Program-made: the position numbers and the translations under genes
In this document: positions 12,006 through 24,787 of the stretch, one piece after another
Numbering within the stretch: the stretch's first letter is position 1
How the letters are laid out: every line of letters begins with the position of its first letter
From: Coniella vitis
Taxonomy: Eukaryota > Ascomycota > Sordariomycetes > Diaporthales > Schizoparmaceae
Length of the DNA stretch: 64,000 nucleotides
Assembly: GCA_011317545.1 (NCBI GenBank)
Contig: WUJK01000001.1
Location: forward strand, 3,267,001-3,331,000
Direction: 5' to 3'
Notes under the pieces: model-generated
Told to the model about the DNA's origin: nothing
Database searches by the model: none
The model's input: only the letters and a program-made list of their open reading frames with translations

Positions 12006-13108
12006 ATGGCTTCCAAAACTACTGCTGCAGCGAGTCTGCCACCAGACCTGTTCGACACTACAACCTTGGTGTCACTTGCCTCGACAGTTGTTATCCTGGC
12101 CGTGGCATATGGAACATCGAAGAGGGTCCTGTCTCCCAATACCCCCGGAAGCTACCGATTTCTATTCATCTGGCACCTTTTCGACGCCGGCATTCACTTC
12201 TTTCTGGAAGGCAGCTTCCTGTACCATGTCTGTCCACCCCGACCCATGCCTCTGCTACTTTACAAGCGAGCGCGAAAGCAATTCGTTTGATTCTGTTCAT
12301 GAACCCTGAAAAACACGCGCTAACCGGAAACCACCTGATTTCTTGGTATAGTGCTTCTTTAGCTGGAAATCTCTCGATCAAATCAGCGCCCGCCAGGCGC
12401 AGTCCGCCTACCCAACACCTCGCGGCTACCTTGGACACGATGATCGTATCTGGGGTGCACAGGCTGGAGGAAACAATCCTTTTGCCCAGCTATGGATGGT
12501 CTATGCAAAGGCTGATAAGAGATGGGCTGGCGCTGATACTGTATGTGGATACATCTCGAAAAAAAAAGGAGGAAGAAGAAGAAGAAGCGAACGGTTGACT
12601 GCTGCTGCCAGTCCGCAGTCGCTAAGGAGAGCAAGCAAGAAGTGCTAACAATTTGGATATCATAGGGCGTCATCAGTCTGGAACTCCTGACGGTTCTTGT
12701 TGTGGGGCCTCTGGCCTGTCTTGTTTGCTACGACATTGCAAAGAAGAACCCACGGTCAAATATCATCATGACCATTATCGCTACAGCCGAGATTTATGGA
12801 GGTGAGATTTTCCATTCACGACATACCCAAATCAGAAAATCTTGAGGAGCTTTGACGACAGACAGCTGACCTTTTGATTTTCTATTGTCGAAAAAGGGTT
12901 CATGACATTCTGCCCAGAATGGTTGACTGGCAACCAGTGGCTGGACGGCAGCAACTTTGTCTATATGTGGCTGTATCTCGTCTTTTTCAACATGCTTTGG
13001 GTTTTTATCCCTTTTTATGCCCTGTACGTCAGCTGGGGTGCGTTCTCGGCTGCTTTCCAGGCACAAAGCGCGTTGAGCGCCAAAGCGGCGTCCAAGAAGT
13101 TAAAATAA
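12006..13108 (+). CDS. EBP-type (EXPERA) sterol Δ8–Δ7 isomerase homologue
   Basis: Four exons (12006–12227, 12352–12540, 12666–12801, 12897–13108) encode about 252 residues. The match to emopamil-binding protein is clear. IHFFLEG (63–69) supplies His64 and Glu68; a W..Y.K.D.RW block near 123–133 aligns with the human W..YSKGDSRY segment; SLELLTVLVVGPL supplies Glu143; AEIYGG and FFNMLWVFIP follow in order. His64, Glu68 and Glu143 correspond to human His76, Glu80 and Glu122, the catalytic residues for shifting the sterol double bond. About five membrane segments suggest endoplasmic reticulum. The loop at about 76–120 is longer than in the human protein. Fungi normally use the unrelated ERG2 for this step, so the role here may be redundant or different. 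The ATG at 12006 has A at −3 and gives the family-like N-terminus. AATAAA (13104–13109) overlaps the stop codon. Confidence 0.88.
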
Positions 13109-16100
13109 AGCCTTTGGGATGGATGAACGAACAGGTGATGGAAGATCTTGAAGCCTCGGGTTCCTTTACTCATATTGATTTTTGTCACCTTGGCGGTCTG
13201 TGGGCGGTTCCAGTGTTGCGCTTTTATAAATTTAAACCGGTGCGGGATGGCTTTTTGCTTTGGGTTTTATTGCGCGGGAACAGAATCACTATGAGTATGG
13301 AACACTATGGCTTGCATTACATCGCGTTCCAGAAGAGGGTAATCGGAGGCAAGGCGAACACAGGCCTCGAGCAGTGAAATCTCATTTGTCCAATACTCTC
13401 TGTAGAATATACACAGAAGCTGCAGTTCTCAGCAACTCACTGCTAATGAGTAAACTAATATGCACCTTGGCAGTTGCTGACTGACATCTACACTCGAGCA
13501 CTGATGAACATTCAAGGAGGCACTGTAGATGTTGAAACTTATAACGTTGTCGATAAATATTACTAAACCATACACCAATATACCCAAGCTACGGGTGCCA
13601 CACACTGGCTGCTGCTATTGCTTGCTTCTCAATTTGGTACCTGAATGCTTGGTAGTGACACTGATGTAGCACGTGCAAAAGCTGTTTTGATCTTGGTCTT
13701 CCGCAAAAAGACGTGGTTATATTCTATTACTATGCTCATCACTTTCTATACAAGTGCCTACATAGCACGTTGTGCTCTTTTTCTTTTTTCCCAAGACTGA
13801 AAATCTCAACATCACTGGGTTTTATTTGGCCAGCTCGCGAAATCTGATCGTTTTCGCACATTCATCAGTCAACCCCGGCAGAGGCAATACATACATGGGG
13901 TATGAACAATTCCTGGTAAGCTCAGTGAAGAATTCCGTGATATGATGGATAATTCATCAGAATTGGTTGCCGTTTTCCAATTGTAGAAAGTCATACAGGA
14001 GTGGCTTTTGCAGCTTAGCAAAGTAGGATCTCGATTGATTTCGTGAGCAGGTGACTATTGCTTATAATTACCCAGGTATAACCTGAGTGTGCACAGCACA
14101 TGAAAAAGGTAAAAGGCAGACACATAAAAAAAGCAATAGGAAGTTATGGACCAACCTCTCCTAAAGCTAAGCATACAAGCACCGCCGGTTCCGTTTATCC
14201 AAGCGCATACATAATCGAGCAAAATCTAAACAGTCGCCCCCCCCCCTTTTTTCTTTCTCCTCCCAAAAGTCGACCTTTGCTTATGGCCACCTGGGCAGGT
14301 ATATAACATAGTACCAAGGCGCATTTACCATACGTAGTACGCCCTTATTGGGGGGTATTGGTTTGTGTCGTTGTTCCAGATTACTCGCTTCCTCAATCAT
14401 CCATTGGCTTGCTTATTTGCTTTAGAAGCATGGCGAGACCCTGGATTTGTTGGTACGCCATTTCCACAATCTGTCCGGAAATTGTTTCACAGGGTTTACA
14501 ATTTTCTGGCTTCGGTAGGCTTTCCCTTTCTTCATCCCCTTCAATTGCCTTGCAAAGCAAATCTGAACAAAGTCTGCTCTCATAGTGGGCACAGGGCTCA
14601 TCCAGGGCCAATGTACAAATTGTATGGGGCTGACGCAAACGGGCTTCTGAGTTGCAGCTTGACAGGACTCCAGTCGTCCCCACAGGCACTTAACGAATCT
14701 CAGCCGATTTGAGTTCTCGAGAAGGAAATGGAGAACTCAATCTATTTGAAGCATAAAGATCGGCGACGCCTTACAATTCAGAACATATATTCAACGCTAG
14801 ACGCACATGAGATTCTTTGCCCCTAGTATTGTACAGATTGGGCTGGTTTGGAAACAGGCTGATCCGTAAGAAAAAACATTGTCGCCACACATGATTCCAT
14901 GTTCCTCTGAGAGCACTAGTCGTCCGAAATTCTGTCACACGACTCGGGCTTCTCGGCGAAGTTGGACATGCGAATGCGATTGGCTGTGCAAGACGTAAAC
15001 TCGCGAAACAAAACGTCACGTCTCCCGCTACTTTGAAGATTATTCAAGGCAGATTGCCTTCTTCGTGTGTGCGGGTATCAAAGGAGTCATGCTTGCCGAC
15101 CAGCCTTGCTGAGTCTGGACGTACGTGTGGATTGTTGTTGTTCTTGGTCGAAACTTGGGATATCCCATGGTATTGCAAATCATAATGTGGACACAATGGG
15201 CTACCGGTTTGACATGCTCTTCAAACATGTCAAAGGCTCTCATTCTTGGGAAATGGCATGCCCTGCACTCAAGATGCCGGATAAAGCTTTTGGCCGTACC
15301 ACATATTCAGTTCTTCCTTGAGACTGTCAAGAGCGTCTGCCGGCGTGCTTGCATGATATTGCAATCAGAAAGATGTGGCTTTCTCCTGTTCAGTCTCCCG
15401 CAAGCGCCTTCGGACGAGAGGAACTGGGGGGTTTTCTGGAAGGTAAGGCCGTTGTTGACAAAGTGAATCCAAGAGTCTAGCTGTTTTAAGAGGGGCTAGG
15501 CGTTGACAAATTTGCACACGTGACTGGGTAGTAACTACACAGGTTTACATTGTGGCCCGAATCTTCCATGTCATATAGAACCGAGGCGTATCTCGCATCG
15601 GGTAATCAGGAAGCGTGAGCTGCCCGAGCTACTTTCGGTGTTGGTCGATAGTAAATGGGGGCTGTTCCAAATAAATTTGGTTGACTGTTTATCCTGCCGA
15701 GGTAAGGGGTCGCTTGTTGCTGGTCTTCCAGGTGTTCGTGACCCCCTGGGGCCGAACTTTTGCTGTTACAGGAGACGGAGATCAGCCTCCACCCATCCGG
15801 TCGGATCATTTCATCTCCACCTCAGCCACTAGCAAAAGGCTCTGTAGTCATGTATTCGGGTGGAGGGTAGTTTCCTATGCTAAGCGAACATGTGGCTCGC
15901 CATACCATTTAGCAGATTCAGGCGAAAGGCGGCGACTGGGCTGGCTTGACGGGCGCAGGTTGCCACAATTATGCGTACATGCTGAGGCAGGGTTCGTAGA
16001 CATCGGATTGGATCGTTGGCTTGGATGAAAGCGGTCTCCATGACCAAGGGGAATTGCCCGGTCGTACCACCACGGGACGAGGTGTGTCGACTAGCCAACC

Positions 16101-18069
16101 ATGCCAGCCGCAGGCTGTGCAGTGAACCGTCTGAGCGGCTCCTGAAGATATGCTTGGTGACTTGAGCAGCCTTGATGCTGAGCAACAATTCCTAAAAATA
16201 ATTTGCCGTAAGTGAGTAGATGCCAACTCTCAGCTCGGCCGGTGTTGTTGAGCCAGCCTTGAGTATCTACTTACTGCTTGAGTCGCCGATCAGAAAAGCG
16301 AGACGGCAGCTTCCCTCATCTGTGCAAGTCGTCCCGGAAGTCGTGGATGGCCTGACTGCTTTGCGTATTGCGTATCGCGCATTGCCTTCTGGAGCGACAT
16401 TTGTAGCCTTACATATGCTTTGCACATCCGTGGTTGTCAAACAGGGAGTACATAGTAGGTGACGCTCTCGCAGCCAGGGCCCCAGCCAGGGCCCAGCTTC
16501 TGAGTTTGTCCGCCTGGACAGTGATTACTGATGACTGTTCATAATTTGTGGAACACCGCTTGGTCTTGGAAGGGAAAGGACCCATGGGTTTGCAGCTGCC
16601 CCGGAGAATTTCTCAGGCGAATAGCCAGCGCGGCGAGGTTCTGACACTGGGCGTTGCGACAAGTCCGGCAAGCCTGCAACCCGGGGGCGTTTTCAGTGGA
16701 CCTCTCTAGCCATAATGGGGTTAGCGCCTACGAGCCTCATCACTCAAAATCAACGTCGTCCCAAGCCGCAACGTCGGCCAATAGCCCCTCAGCAGGGGGC
16801 TGCGAAGCGCTGTGCTACCGTACTGGCTACTCTCAAACTGCGAAACCAGCGCGTGTGTCATGACTGCCTCATCTCAGCAGCAGCCCTACAATGCCTTGTA
16901 GGGTTCAGTTGTCAAGCCATCCTGCCAGCCAACAGCTCATCTAGCATTCCCTCAGGTGTTACTATGCAATTTCTTGAGTTGTTACCATGACACTCTTTGC
17001 GCTCGTCAACCACCCGTACGAGAGAAAAGTTGTCCTTTGAGCCATCTGGTTCGTTGTGAATCCGGCTATCTGGGGGCTAATTGACCGCGGCGCTCACTTT
17101 CTTGGGCCATGCCTTCCTGTGCGGGGCGGTGGCGTCGTAGGCGATTGGGTAGAGGAAGTTGCGTCGTGATGCGGATGCAGCCTTGTCTGGTGTGGAGCCC
17201 CTGCCTACATAGTATACTATGTATTAGTACCAGCGAGAAATTCCCAGCAAATCAGCAAGCTCAGCCGCGTCTGACCATGGAACCCCAGCTATGCCAAAGT
17301 ACCTGTGCAGTACACGATTCTATGCCCAAACTGCGCACCACAGAAGGTAGACCCCACGTACTTCGGATCTGGACACTTCCGAGGGCTTCGAAATCAGCTG
17401 CCCAGGGCCTGCCCGTTTTTCCGTAGACGGCCTGCGCGAGACGACAGCCCATGAGCAGCACACCATCACCGTCGTCCGCCCCCTTCGCAGCGAACAACGA
17501 GAGCCAGCGGATGGCCGGCAGCGCGCAATCGTCGAGACCTAACCCTGGCTTCGTTGCCATGTCGCTCGTGCAGGCCCAAGGTAGCGTGCTCCGGCTCGTC
17601 ACAGGCTTCTCCACGGCAGTCATGCAGCAAATCCGCGCAGCCACTTTGCAAGCTCCCTTTGGCAAAGCCGCGATGGTCTCTTCGCCCCATCAGCTTGCTC
17701 CACTCAGGGTCCGTTTCGACTAGTCCTCCTGTCCGCGGCCAGACCAAGGCACACGCACGCCGGCGCGCGCCCAGAGAGAGATAACCCTGGGTTGAAGTGG
17801 CAATTTTTCACTGCCATCGTCCCAAAAGCTTCTACATTGTTTCTTTTCCCCTTCTCAGTTCGGCTTGCCTTGATGGCAGTTGCGCTTGTCAGTCTTTCCA
17901 CTTTCCTAATCTATCAATAATCCATTTACGGTCTCGTCTGGCCTCTCCTCCAATGTCGACCACTTGACATCAGCCTACGGCGAGACCTGAGCGGCCTTCG
18001 CCCATCACTCGCCTCTTTTTTGAGGTTGTTTGCGGCCATTGAGCTGCCAAAACGCTCAACGACGCCATC
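13109..18069. other. Intergenic region, no gene seen
   Basis: About 5 kb. The part from 13.4 to 14.3 kb is AT-rich; the remainder is mixed. Frames on both strands are short and overlap antisense partners, and none could be joined by plausible splice sites into a recognisable protein. It holds exact TACATAGTA-type words at 16449, 17206 and 17215. The last few hundred bases (after about 17780) are the probable promoter and leader of the membrane-receptor gene. Confidence 0.55.
17206..17223. repeat. Perfect 18-bp palindrome of two TACATAGTA words
   Basis: TACATAGTA is directly followed by TACTATGTA, giving a perfect head-to-head palindrome with no spacer, about 850 bp upstream of the seven-transmembrane gene. 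Confidence 0.92.
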
Positions 18070-20310
18070 ATGAGCGCAACTTTAGCCTTGACGCTCGCTT
18101 ACCCGGCGCTGTCCGAGACCACGAGCTCCGATCCTACGGCAGAGACCTATTCTCAGCTCGTCACCTCCTCGAACGCGACCGCCACTGTTGCCATCTCCAA
18201 CGCCCTCAAGTTTGCTGCTTCCAAATCCGTGAGGACCTCTACAGTCATTCTGGCCACCTTCAATGCGCTGGCAGCTCTTGCCACGGCGCTAGGCATCATT
18301 CACAGCTGCCGGCAATACAGGAAAAAGGCGCAAAGGAGACTCTCCGAGCCGTAAGTTGTCCAGTGCCCGACGAGAAGCAGCATTGCGCTGTTAGGGTTAG
18401 GTCTAAAAATACTGACATCAATGCTTCCAGGCCGTCCGGTCTCTTCTACATCCAAACTGTCGAAGTCTTTCCTCTCATCCTCTCGTCGGGCATCGTCGTG
18501 CAAAGTGTGGTGTTTGCCGGCGCTCAGGCGACTGGCTTGCAAGCTCTGCTGAGCAGTGGCTGTACTATAGCAGCAATATTTGTGCTACCAGGTGCGTATC
18601 TATTGCATTAGTGGGCAGTTGATCTCTTCAATGAAGGAAAACCTAGCTCATTTCATCGTTTAGCCCTTTTCTTAATCCCATTTACGCACTTGGTCTTTGG
18701 CATCGAGACAGCCGCGCGAGGTATTCGCTGGCAGTTTGCTCCGCGTGGCAAATGGAATGTGAGCAAATGCCTAGGGGCCGTCGCCGTCATGACCCTTGTC
18801 GCTCTCATTGTGGCTGCCGCGAGCCCCGCCAATAACTTTTGCTTCGCATCGCTTTTCTGGTTCTTACAACATTACGCTGCTGGGTGTTTTGGGGTTTTTG
18901 TTGCTATCACCATTATTCAGCTTGCTGTTATTGTTACAATCTTTATTCAGCTTAACATGAGCCACATGGTGGACGCGGTAGAGAAGACGGCGGCTTCGAG
19001 AATGATCTTCTATCTAACTCTTGGATTCATCTCAAACGTAAGTGAACTTGATTTACGTGGATGATTCTTGGGGCTTATTCCTGATTTCTCTCATCACCTA
19101 GGCGTTTGTGATTCCGTTCTTCTTCAGTCTCACTTTCTTGGACCAAGAGGTGGTCATTTACATGAGCCTTGATTTCTCTATGGCCGCTTCCGTTGTTGTC
19201 AATGTCAACGGCTTGATGGTTACAGGCTTGCATCTGTTTCTCAAATCACAAGCAAATTCTCAACTTATCCAAGGGGCGGAAGCGAATTTCGAGCAGAAGA
19301 AATCATTTTACGATCGCCGTGACTCTTGGAGCTCAGAGTATTCTCTGCAGTCAATCAAGGTGTTCCATGACCAAGTGCGAGACAGAACCGATAGCATCGT
19401 CACCCTACTTCATGCGGCTGAAGGGGAGGGCACAATGCAGTCCTTCTCGGCGAAACAATTCGGCACGTTGTCTGGCGAACCAGTCTCGCCCAAGGATGTT
19501 TCATCATCCGAGATTCAGCTTCCACAACCCATCCAGTTGCCTTCGGAATCATCGCCCTCCCAGCTGCGGAAGCAACAAATGTCCTTCTACCATCCCAACT
19601 CGTCTGCCGCACCAGAAATGTTGCCTGCAACCACATACACTCCCATATCGCCAAAGCGACCAGTCGACTCTTTAGTAGCAGCACCAATCAAAAAACCCTG
19701 GACTGGCAGGGGCCACAGAAGAAGTTCTTCCACAGCTACAGTCCAGATTGGCATCCGCATCTCCAACATGGGCGCCATTCTAGCCTCTGGGAAGAACGCC
19801 ACGGACTTTGCTGACGTGCCTATGCTGGTGCCTGACGATCCGCAACTGCAAACCGAACCAGACACAGAAGTTGGATCTGGATACGTTCCTGAGGATATCG
19901 GCAGATTTGTCCTCCTCGACGACTCACCGAGACGGAGGTCACAGTGGGAGACCAGGTTGAAGACTTTGCCCCCAACTCCACTGGCTCCAGCTGCCAAGGT
20001 TACTCAGCAAAGTGGTGCTGAGCAAGCCAAGTCGAAGGCTCAAGTTAGCGCCATTGACACAAGCGACGTGCAACTGGTGACTCTAAGCCCGGCTGTTTAC
20101 ACACCTGTTGGAGAACTTCCGCGTCGGAATCCGTCTAGCAAGCCATCTCGGAGACTGCCCAGTCTAAACGGTGCAGCTTACAATACGCCAATTGGCCGCA
20201 GCAACAGTGCTGCAAGTAGTCCGGCAAATTCGCCCCCTTCATCACCACCACGATCAGCAAGCGGCGCCGCCACGACGCCATTGCCTAACCATAAGACTGA
20301 TTGGATTTAG
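18070..20310 (+). CDS. Seven-transmembrane receptor-like protein with long tail
   Basis: Four exons (18070–18350, 18431–18591, 18664–19037, 19102–20310) with GTAAGT, GTGCGT and GTAAGT donors encode about 674 residues. Seven hydrophobic segments are visible at about 57–79, 105–127, 138–160, 184–202, 221–244, 261–284 and 295–319. The N-terminus (1–56) is Ser/Thr-rich with an N-glycosylation site (NAT, 35–37), so it is probably outside. The remaining 350 residues form a polar Ser/Pro-rich tail with many basic-Ser sites, expected to be cytosolic and phosphorylated. This layout is that of a G-protein-coupled receptor, but I cannot assign it to a named fungal class such as PTH11, Ste2/3, cAMP-like or microbial opsin. 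No retinal Lys motif and no CFEM cysteines are seen. The ligand is unknown, and a non-receptor seven-helix protein remains possible. The ATG at 18070 is the first in frame. Confidence 0.85.
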
Positions 20311-21058
20311 CCTCCCTAATATCTTTCCAGGCAGACAGGATCTTGACCTATTCCGAAACACATACATATTGTATAAGAAGACATGAAATACCTACACAGG
20401 CGGACTGGTTTCGCACATTCTGTACCCCGGCGGCCTTGGACTGTGTCCATGTAAGAATACTATCATATACGACAATGATCATACACAAAAGTATTACGAG
20501 GCAGTGGAAATCGATTTTATTACACATGGTGAAACAAGGGGGTGGAACCATTGACACCACGTCTGCTCCTGGAGTGGAATGGCATCGGCAATGGCGTTGT
20601 GGGTGGTATTCTCGAGTCACCGGAAGGCGAGTCGTCACACGGGGTGGCGCGTGTTTGGCTTTTTCTTCTTTTTCTTTTGTCTGTTTGTTGTCCGCTATTG
20701 GGCTTTGATTTCTGTTCCGTGCTGCTTTTTTTTTTGGGTAGAAAAGAAAAGCAAAACAGTTTCTATTGCACGATATATATCCCGGAGAGCAGGCTGCGTG
20801 TTGCATATAATGGGCGCTTTGGGTCAGGGGAGGAAAACAACATTTACATTCATTTATACCACCAGACTAAAATGTCAATCCAATAGAACAAGCAAACACT
20901 GTCAAAGGGCCTTTTGCCTATTCTACTATAGGAGACGCTGGGTAGCCAATCATTTCGCAACGATGCCTGATGGCTTCGCTCCCAGACTCTCATGATATAC
21001 ACTTGATACTGTTGAAAAGCAAGTTGAACATGGGATATCCGAACAGCTTCGTTGCGTC

Positions 21059-21090
21059 TTCACACACACACACACACTCTCTCTCTCTCT
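21059..21090. repeat. (CA)n(CT)n compound microsatellite
   Basis: An uninterrupted CA run passes into a CT run of similar length. A second CT run is at 21870–21890. Confidence 0.9.
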
Positions 21091-24000
21091 GTGCCTGCCT
21101 GCCGGTTCGCCAAGATATTAATGGCTCTCTCGACCAAAACTTGGGAGTCCTTACTGAGAGTGCAGGCCTAAGTTGTCTCTCCTTTTGCCCCCATCCCTTC
21201 CCCAGCCAACCCCTCCCCCCCGGCATAAGGAAGAGGGAAGACAAGTTCAAGTCAACTAGCAACAGCTGACTCAGATGTATTCTCATCATGCAATTCATAC
21301 ATGATGCATGATTCGAAATTCTGTGGGAAAACAATCGGCCCCGACCCATCGTTTTCTTGTACAAAGAGAAAGCACACAGCGTAGGGTGACAGGGTAGAGA
21401 ATATCGAATATCGCACCATCACACGATCACACGACATCCACCTCCGTTTTCTCTGGGCCCTTTGGTTGACACGACCTCCAATGCTGTTCTCGACCCCGTG
21501 AAGCACGATGCGAGTCTTCACTGGCATCAGGCATCTGCAGGAGTGGTTCTCGTAAACCCTTCTGGGGACACTTGTTTGCGTGCGCACCCTGGTCTTGGGG
21601 ACTGTGTCTCTTTCTTGCTCAGCGTATCAACTCCAAGCTTTGTTTTGATGGGCGGGGGGGGGAAGAAGGGAGAAACGAAAACCCGAAAAAGAGAAGGCAT
21701 GTGCAATATCGACGCGCGGCTGACGTTCTGTTCGCTCTGTGAACCAACATCTGCTCGCAAGGCGAGAATGCCACCTAGTCTTGCAGTACAGTATCAAAAT
21801 AAGCATGTCTATGTGTGGCATGGGGGCCAAAAATGTGGAAGCTAGAATCAATCACAACCGCCGGCCCCCTTCTCTCTCTCTCTCTCTCTCCCCTCCAATC
21901 TCGTCCCAGCGCCCGCCCACCAGTGGGGGTTGCCAGCTCTCCAGAAACCCATGTACGTTGTGATCATCCCAACCAACGGCTGTAGAAACGGGCAGGCCCG
22001 CGGTGAGATGGGTGTTGGTTCCGGGATACATAGCACATGGTCACTAGCCGAAGGGTTGCACAGAAGAGGCCTTGAAAAGGGCCCAGAGCGTAGGAATTCT
22101 CGACTTCTGCTTGCGTAGCAGACTAACATCTCAAGCGAGATCCAATCCGATGTCACCGTGGGCAGGCAGTACTACTTTCCCATTTATTTGGTGTGCTGTG
22201 CACGATGATGCACGATGGAGCGTCGACTCAGCAGACTCTACTGTGGCTCTGAAGATAATCCCGGAGGATGCAGCACTGTCTTTAGACTTCAGCTTGCAAC
22301 ACCAACAAGCGCGCAGATGGAACCGTCCGGCAGGTGTTTCATGACCCGCATTTCTTCATACCCAGCGGCGGAACGGCACGTTGGATTGGACTAAAGACCG
22401 CCTCTTAGCGAAGGCCTAGAGCGTCGACCAGGCTGATTCGAGGCAAGGCGATCATCATCGCCACTTACATAGTATTGCAATAGCACATGAACTAGCAGGA
22501 GAATACTGTCCTGTGACTTTTGACTCCTGAATCGGCACTGAACGTAGGAGTGAGGGGCGAAGAAAAGTCTGCTAGGTATCGTTCTCGATTGTCCAGGGTT
22601 GGTTCCACCCGTCAGCTTGATGCAAATGGGGGCAAACATGTGTCATCTCTGAAGAACAGGAAATATTGGTTGGAAGTGGGGGGTTCGTAATATCTGTGAT
22701 TAAGTTTCCAACATCACTGTTATTCAAGAATCATTGTAGATGGGTCGTCAGAGCGACTCTGTTTTTATTTGGGGGGGGGGGTGTCTTTTTGCGCATTAAG
22801 ACCTCGTCTAAGAGCCACCACAGTTTGACCGTCGAAAAGTGCCGCCGACCAAGGTTGTTTCAAGCAGGCAAGCCAAGGTTGACGGTTTGTTGCTAGGCGT
22901 GACAGTAAGTGTGCGTCTTGATGTAGAACAAGGCCGAGTTGCCAACATGAGGGATGCGAGCTTGCTTGTGACTGCTCTGGCACAAGATCAAATCTGTACC
23001 AAAACAAGAATAGAAGATTAGTCACAGTCTTCTTCTCGGAGACAGAGTAGGAGGCAGTTGTACTGTTGAGAGGTAGAAGGTAGGCTCGACTGACGTACAC
23101 ATACCGGTCTTGCCACCTGGCGTGGCTGGTTAGAACTACTATGTAACTGTTCTGTCGCAATAGCACAAGGTTACAGCTGCTATCAAGCATGCATGCTTAG
23201 CTACATGGCACGCTATTTTCGTACCCCGTGAAATGGGTAGTCCAACACAGGAGCTCGAGGTAGGCGATATGGAGAAATGTAAATCTTCGGCACAGCGAGA
23301 TATAACCCATAGCCACCAAGATACCGAGGTTGGGCCAGCCTGGGAATACGCACTGCAGTAAGGGAAATTGCCGAGTCGATATCATCTCTTTATCTTTGCT
23401 TTGGACAACGGCCGAGGTGATTGTCGTCTGGCCGCGCACCCTGACCGGCGAAGCAAGGCAAGGCCCCTTGGCTTTCGATACATATGAACTGCAAGATTGT
23501 CCAAGAGCAGGGCTCTGGGCCCAGACTGTGCACCGTTCTATTTACTACATAGTACGTACGTAAAGTCGCATCGCATATACATAGTATTCGACGAACAATT
23601 CAAGTACCCAGTCAACAGAGCTGCCGTCACACTGTCCAGCTCGCACCAAGGAGGTCCCTGTACTTGTGTCCGAGGCGGGCCGCGACTTGGTCAGTGCGCT
23701 GAATCGATGCTGCAGTGGGACAGAAGTGTCGTGAAGATCGATCAAGACGACCATTCGACATGCTTGCTATGTGGGTATCATGTCTTTGGAGCGCAGGCGA
23801 CCATATCCTCGCGGCTTTTTTGCGAGATACTATGTAGATTAGGCAAGACAAGCGAGGGGGCCCAGGCGGACAAGGGCAGGGTATGCTGAGGCACCTGAGC
23901 AGGTCGGCCGCAAGTGGAGGTAGGACGTGATTGGGTCGGTGTCCGAAATGCAACTCGAGATGTGGTACGCGACATGTTGACCGGTTGTCTCTGGGTTTCT

Positions 24001-24471
24001 GCGTATTGAGGTGATCACCACCCACCCCAGCACAACGACGGCTCAAGCGAGGTTTCTTGCGAGAGCTGATAGGTGAGTTGCCAGCAATACGTGCCGGCCC
24101 CCACGCTGGCGCTGAGTCGAGGGGCAGACCAGTGCAGAGACCGGCGTCAGTGGTGGTGCTGCCATCTGGGGGAGGAGAGCTGATGCTGCCTTGAACACAT
24201 TCCGATGTACTATGTACGCTCTCCGTATGTATGTGCTATGTATGTATGTAGACCCAGCGGGCCCCCCGTTGGCAGCACCCAATAGCGCAGCGCGCGAGGC
24301 CTGTCGGCCAGAGGCGTTGTAGGCCTCTGACCTATCGCATCCTCGGTATTGTCGGGTGCCTGCTGAACGCCATATGGAGGCACAGACCACGGTTCATGTT
24401 CTGGCAGGGGGGCTGAGGGGCCAAGCTGCGCCCAAGAACTGCAGTATGTGACGGTCGCGACAAATGTCGAC

Positions 24472-24525
24472 AGGCGCAGGCGCAGGCGCAGGCACGGGCA
24501 CGGGCACAGGCACAGGCACAGGCAC
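24472..24525. repeat. Hexanucleotide tandem array (GGCRYR)
   Basis: About nine tandem hexamers drift from GGCGCA through GGCACG to GGCACA. The gradual change along the array suggests stepwise slippage. Read on either strand it would give simple dipeptide repeats, but there is no gene context. Confidence 0.85.
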
Positions 24526-24760
24526 GCGAAGAAGAGAAATGGAGACAAGGGACAGGTAGAGGAAATCCACGACGGAGCGTCGGACCCGCAGCAGGGCTGA
24601 GCTGGGACCCGAAACCCGCCGTGTTTTGTCGAGCAGCTCCCGAAAGCGACACAGCCTCTCGATGGAACGCAGAGCAGCTTGGCTTTTCTTTCTAGAAGGC
24701 TTCGACGGTTGCTGCGCGAGCATAGCGTATTGTCGAGTGCGTCGTAAAGAGTAGCAGTAG

Positions 24761-24787
24761 CGGTGGCGGCGGCGGCGGCGGCGGCGG
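24761..24787. repeat. (GGC)n trinucleotide tract
   Basis: Eight consecutive GGC units at 24764–24787, preceded by GGT at 24761. Other trinucleotide tracts in the desert are CAT (about 25838–25858) and CAG (about 26654–26677). Confidence 0.88.

Noticed and set aside
24472..24525. Possible CRISPR-like or gene-encoded repeat
   Set aside because: The units are contiguous hexamers without spacers, and the organism is a fungus.
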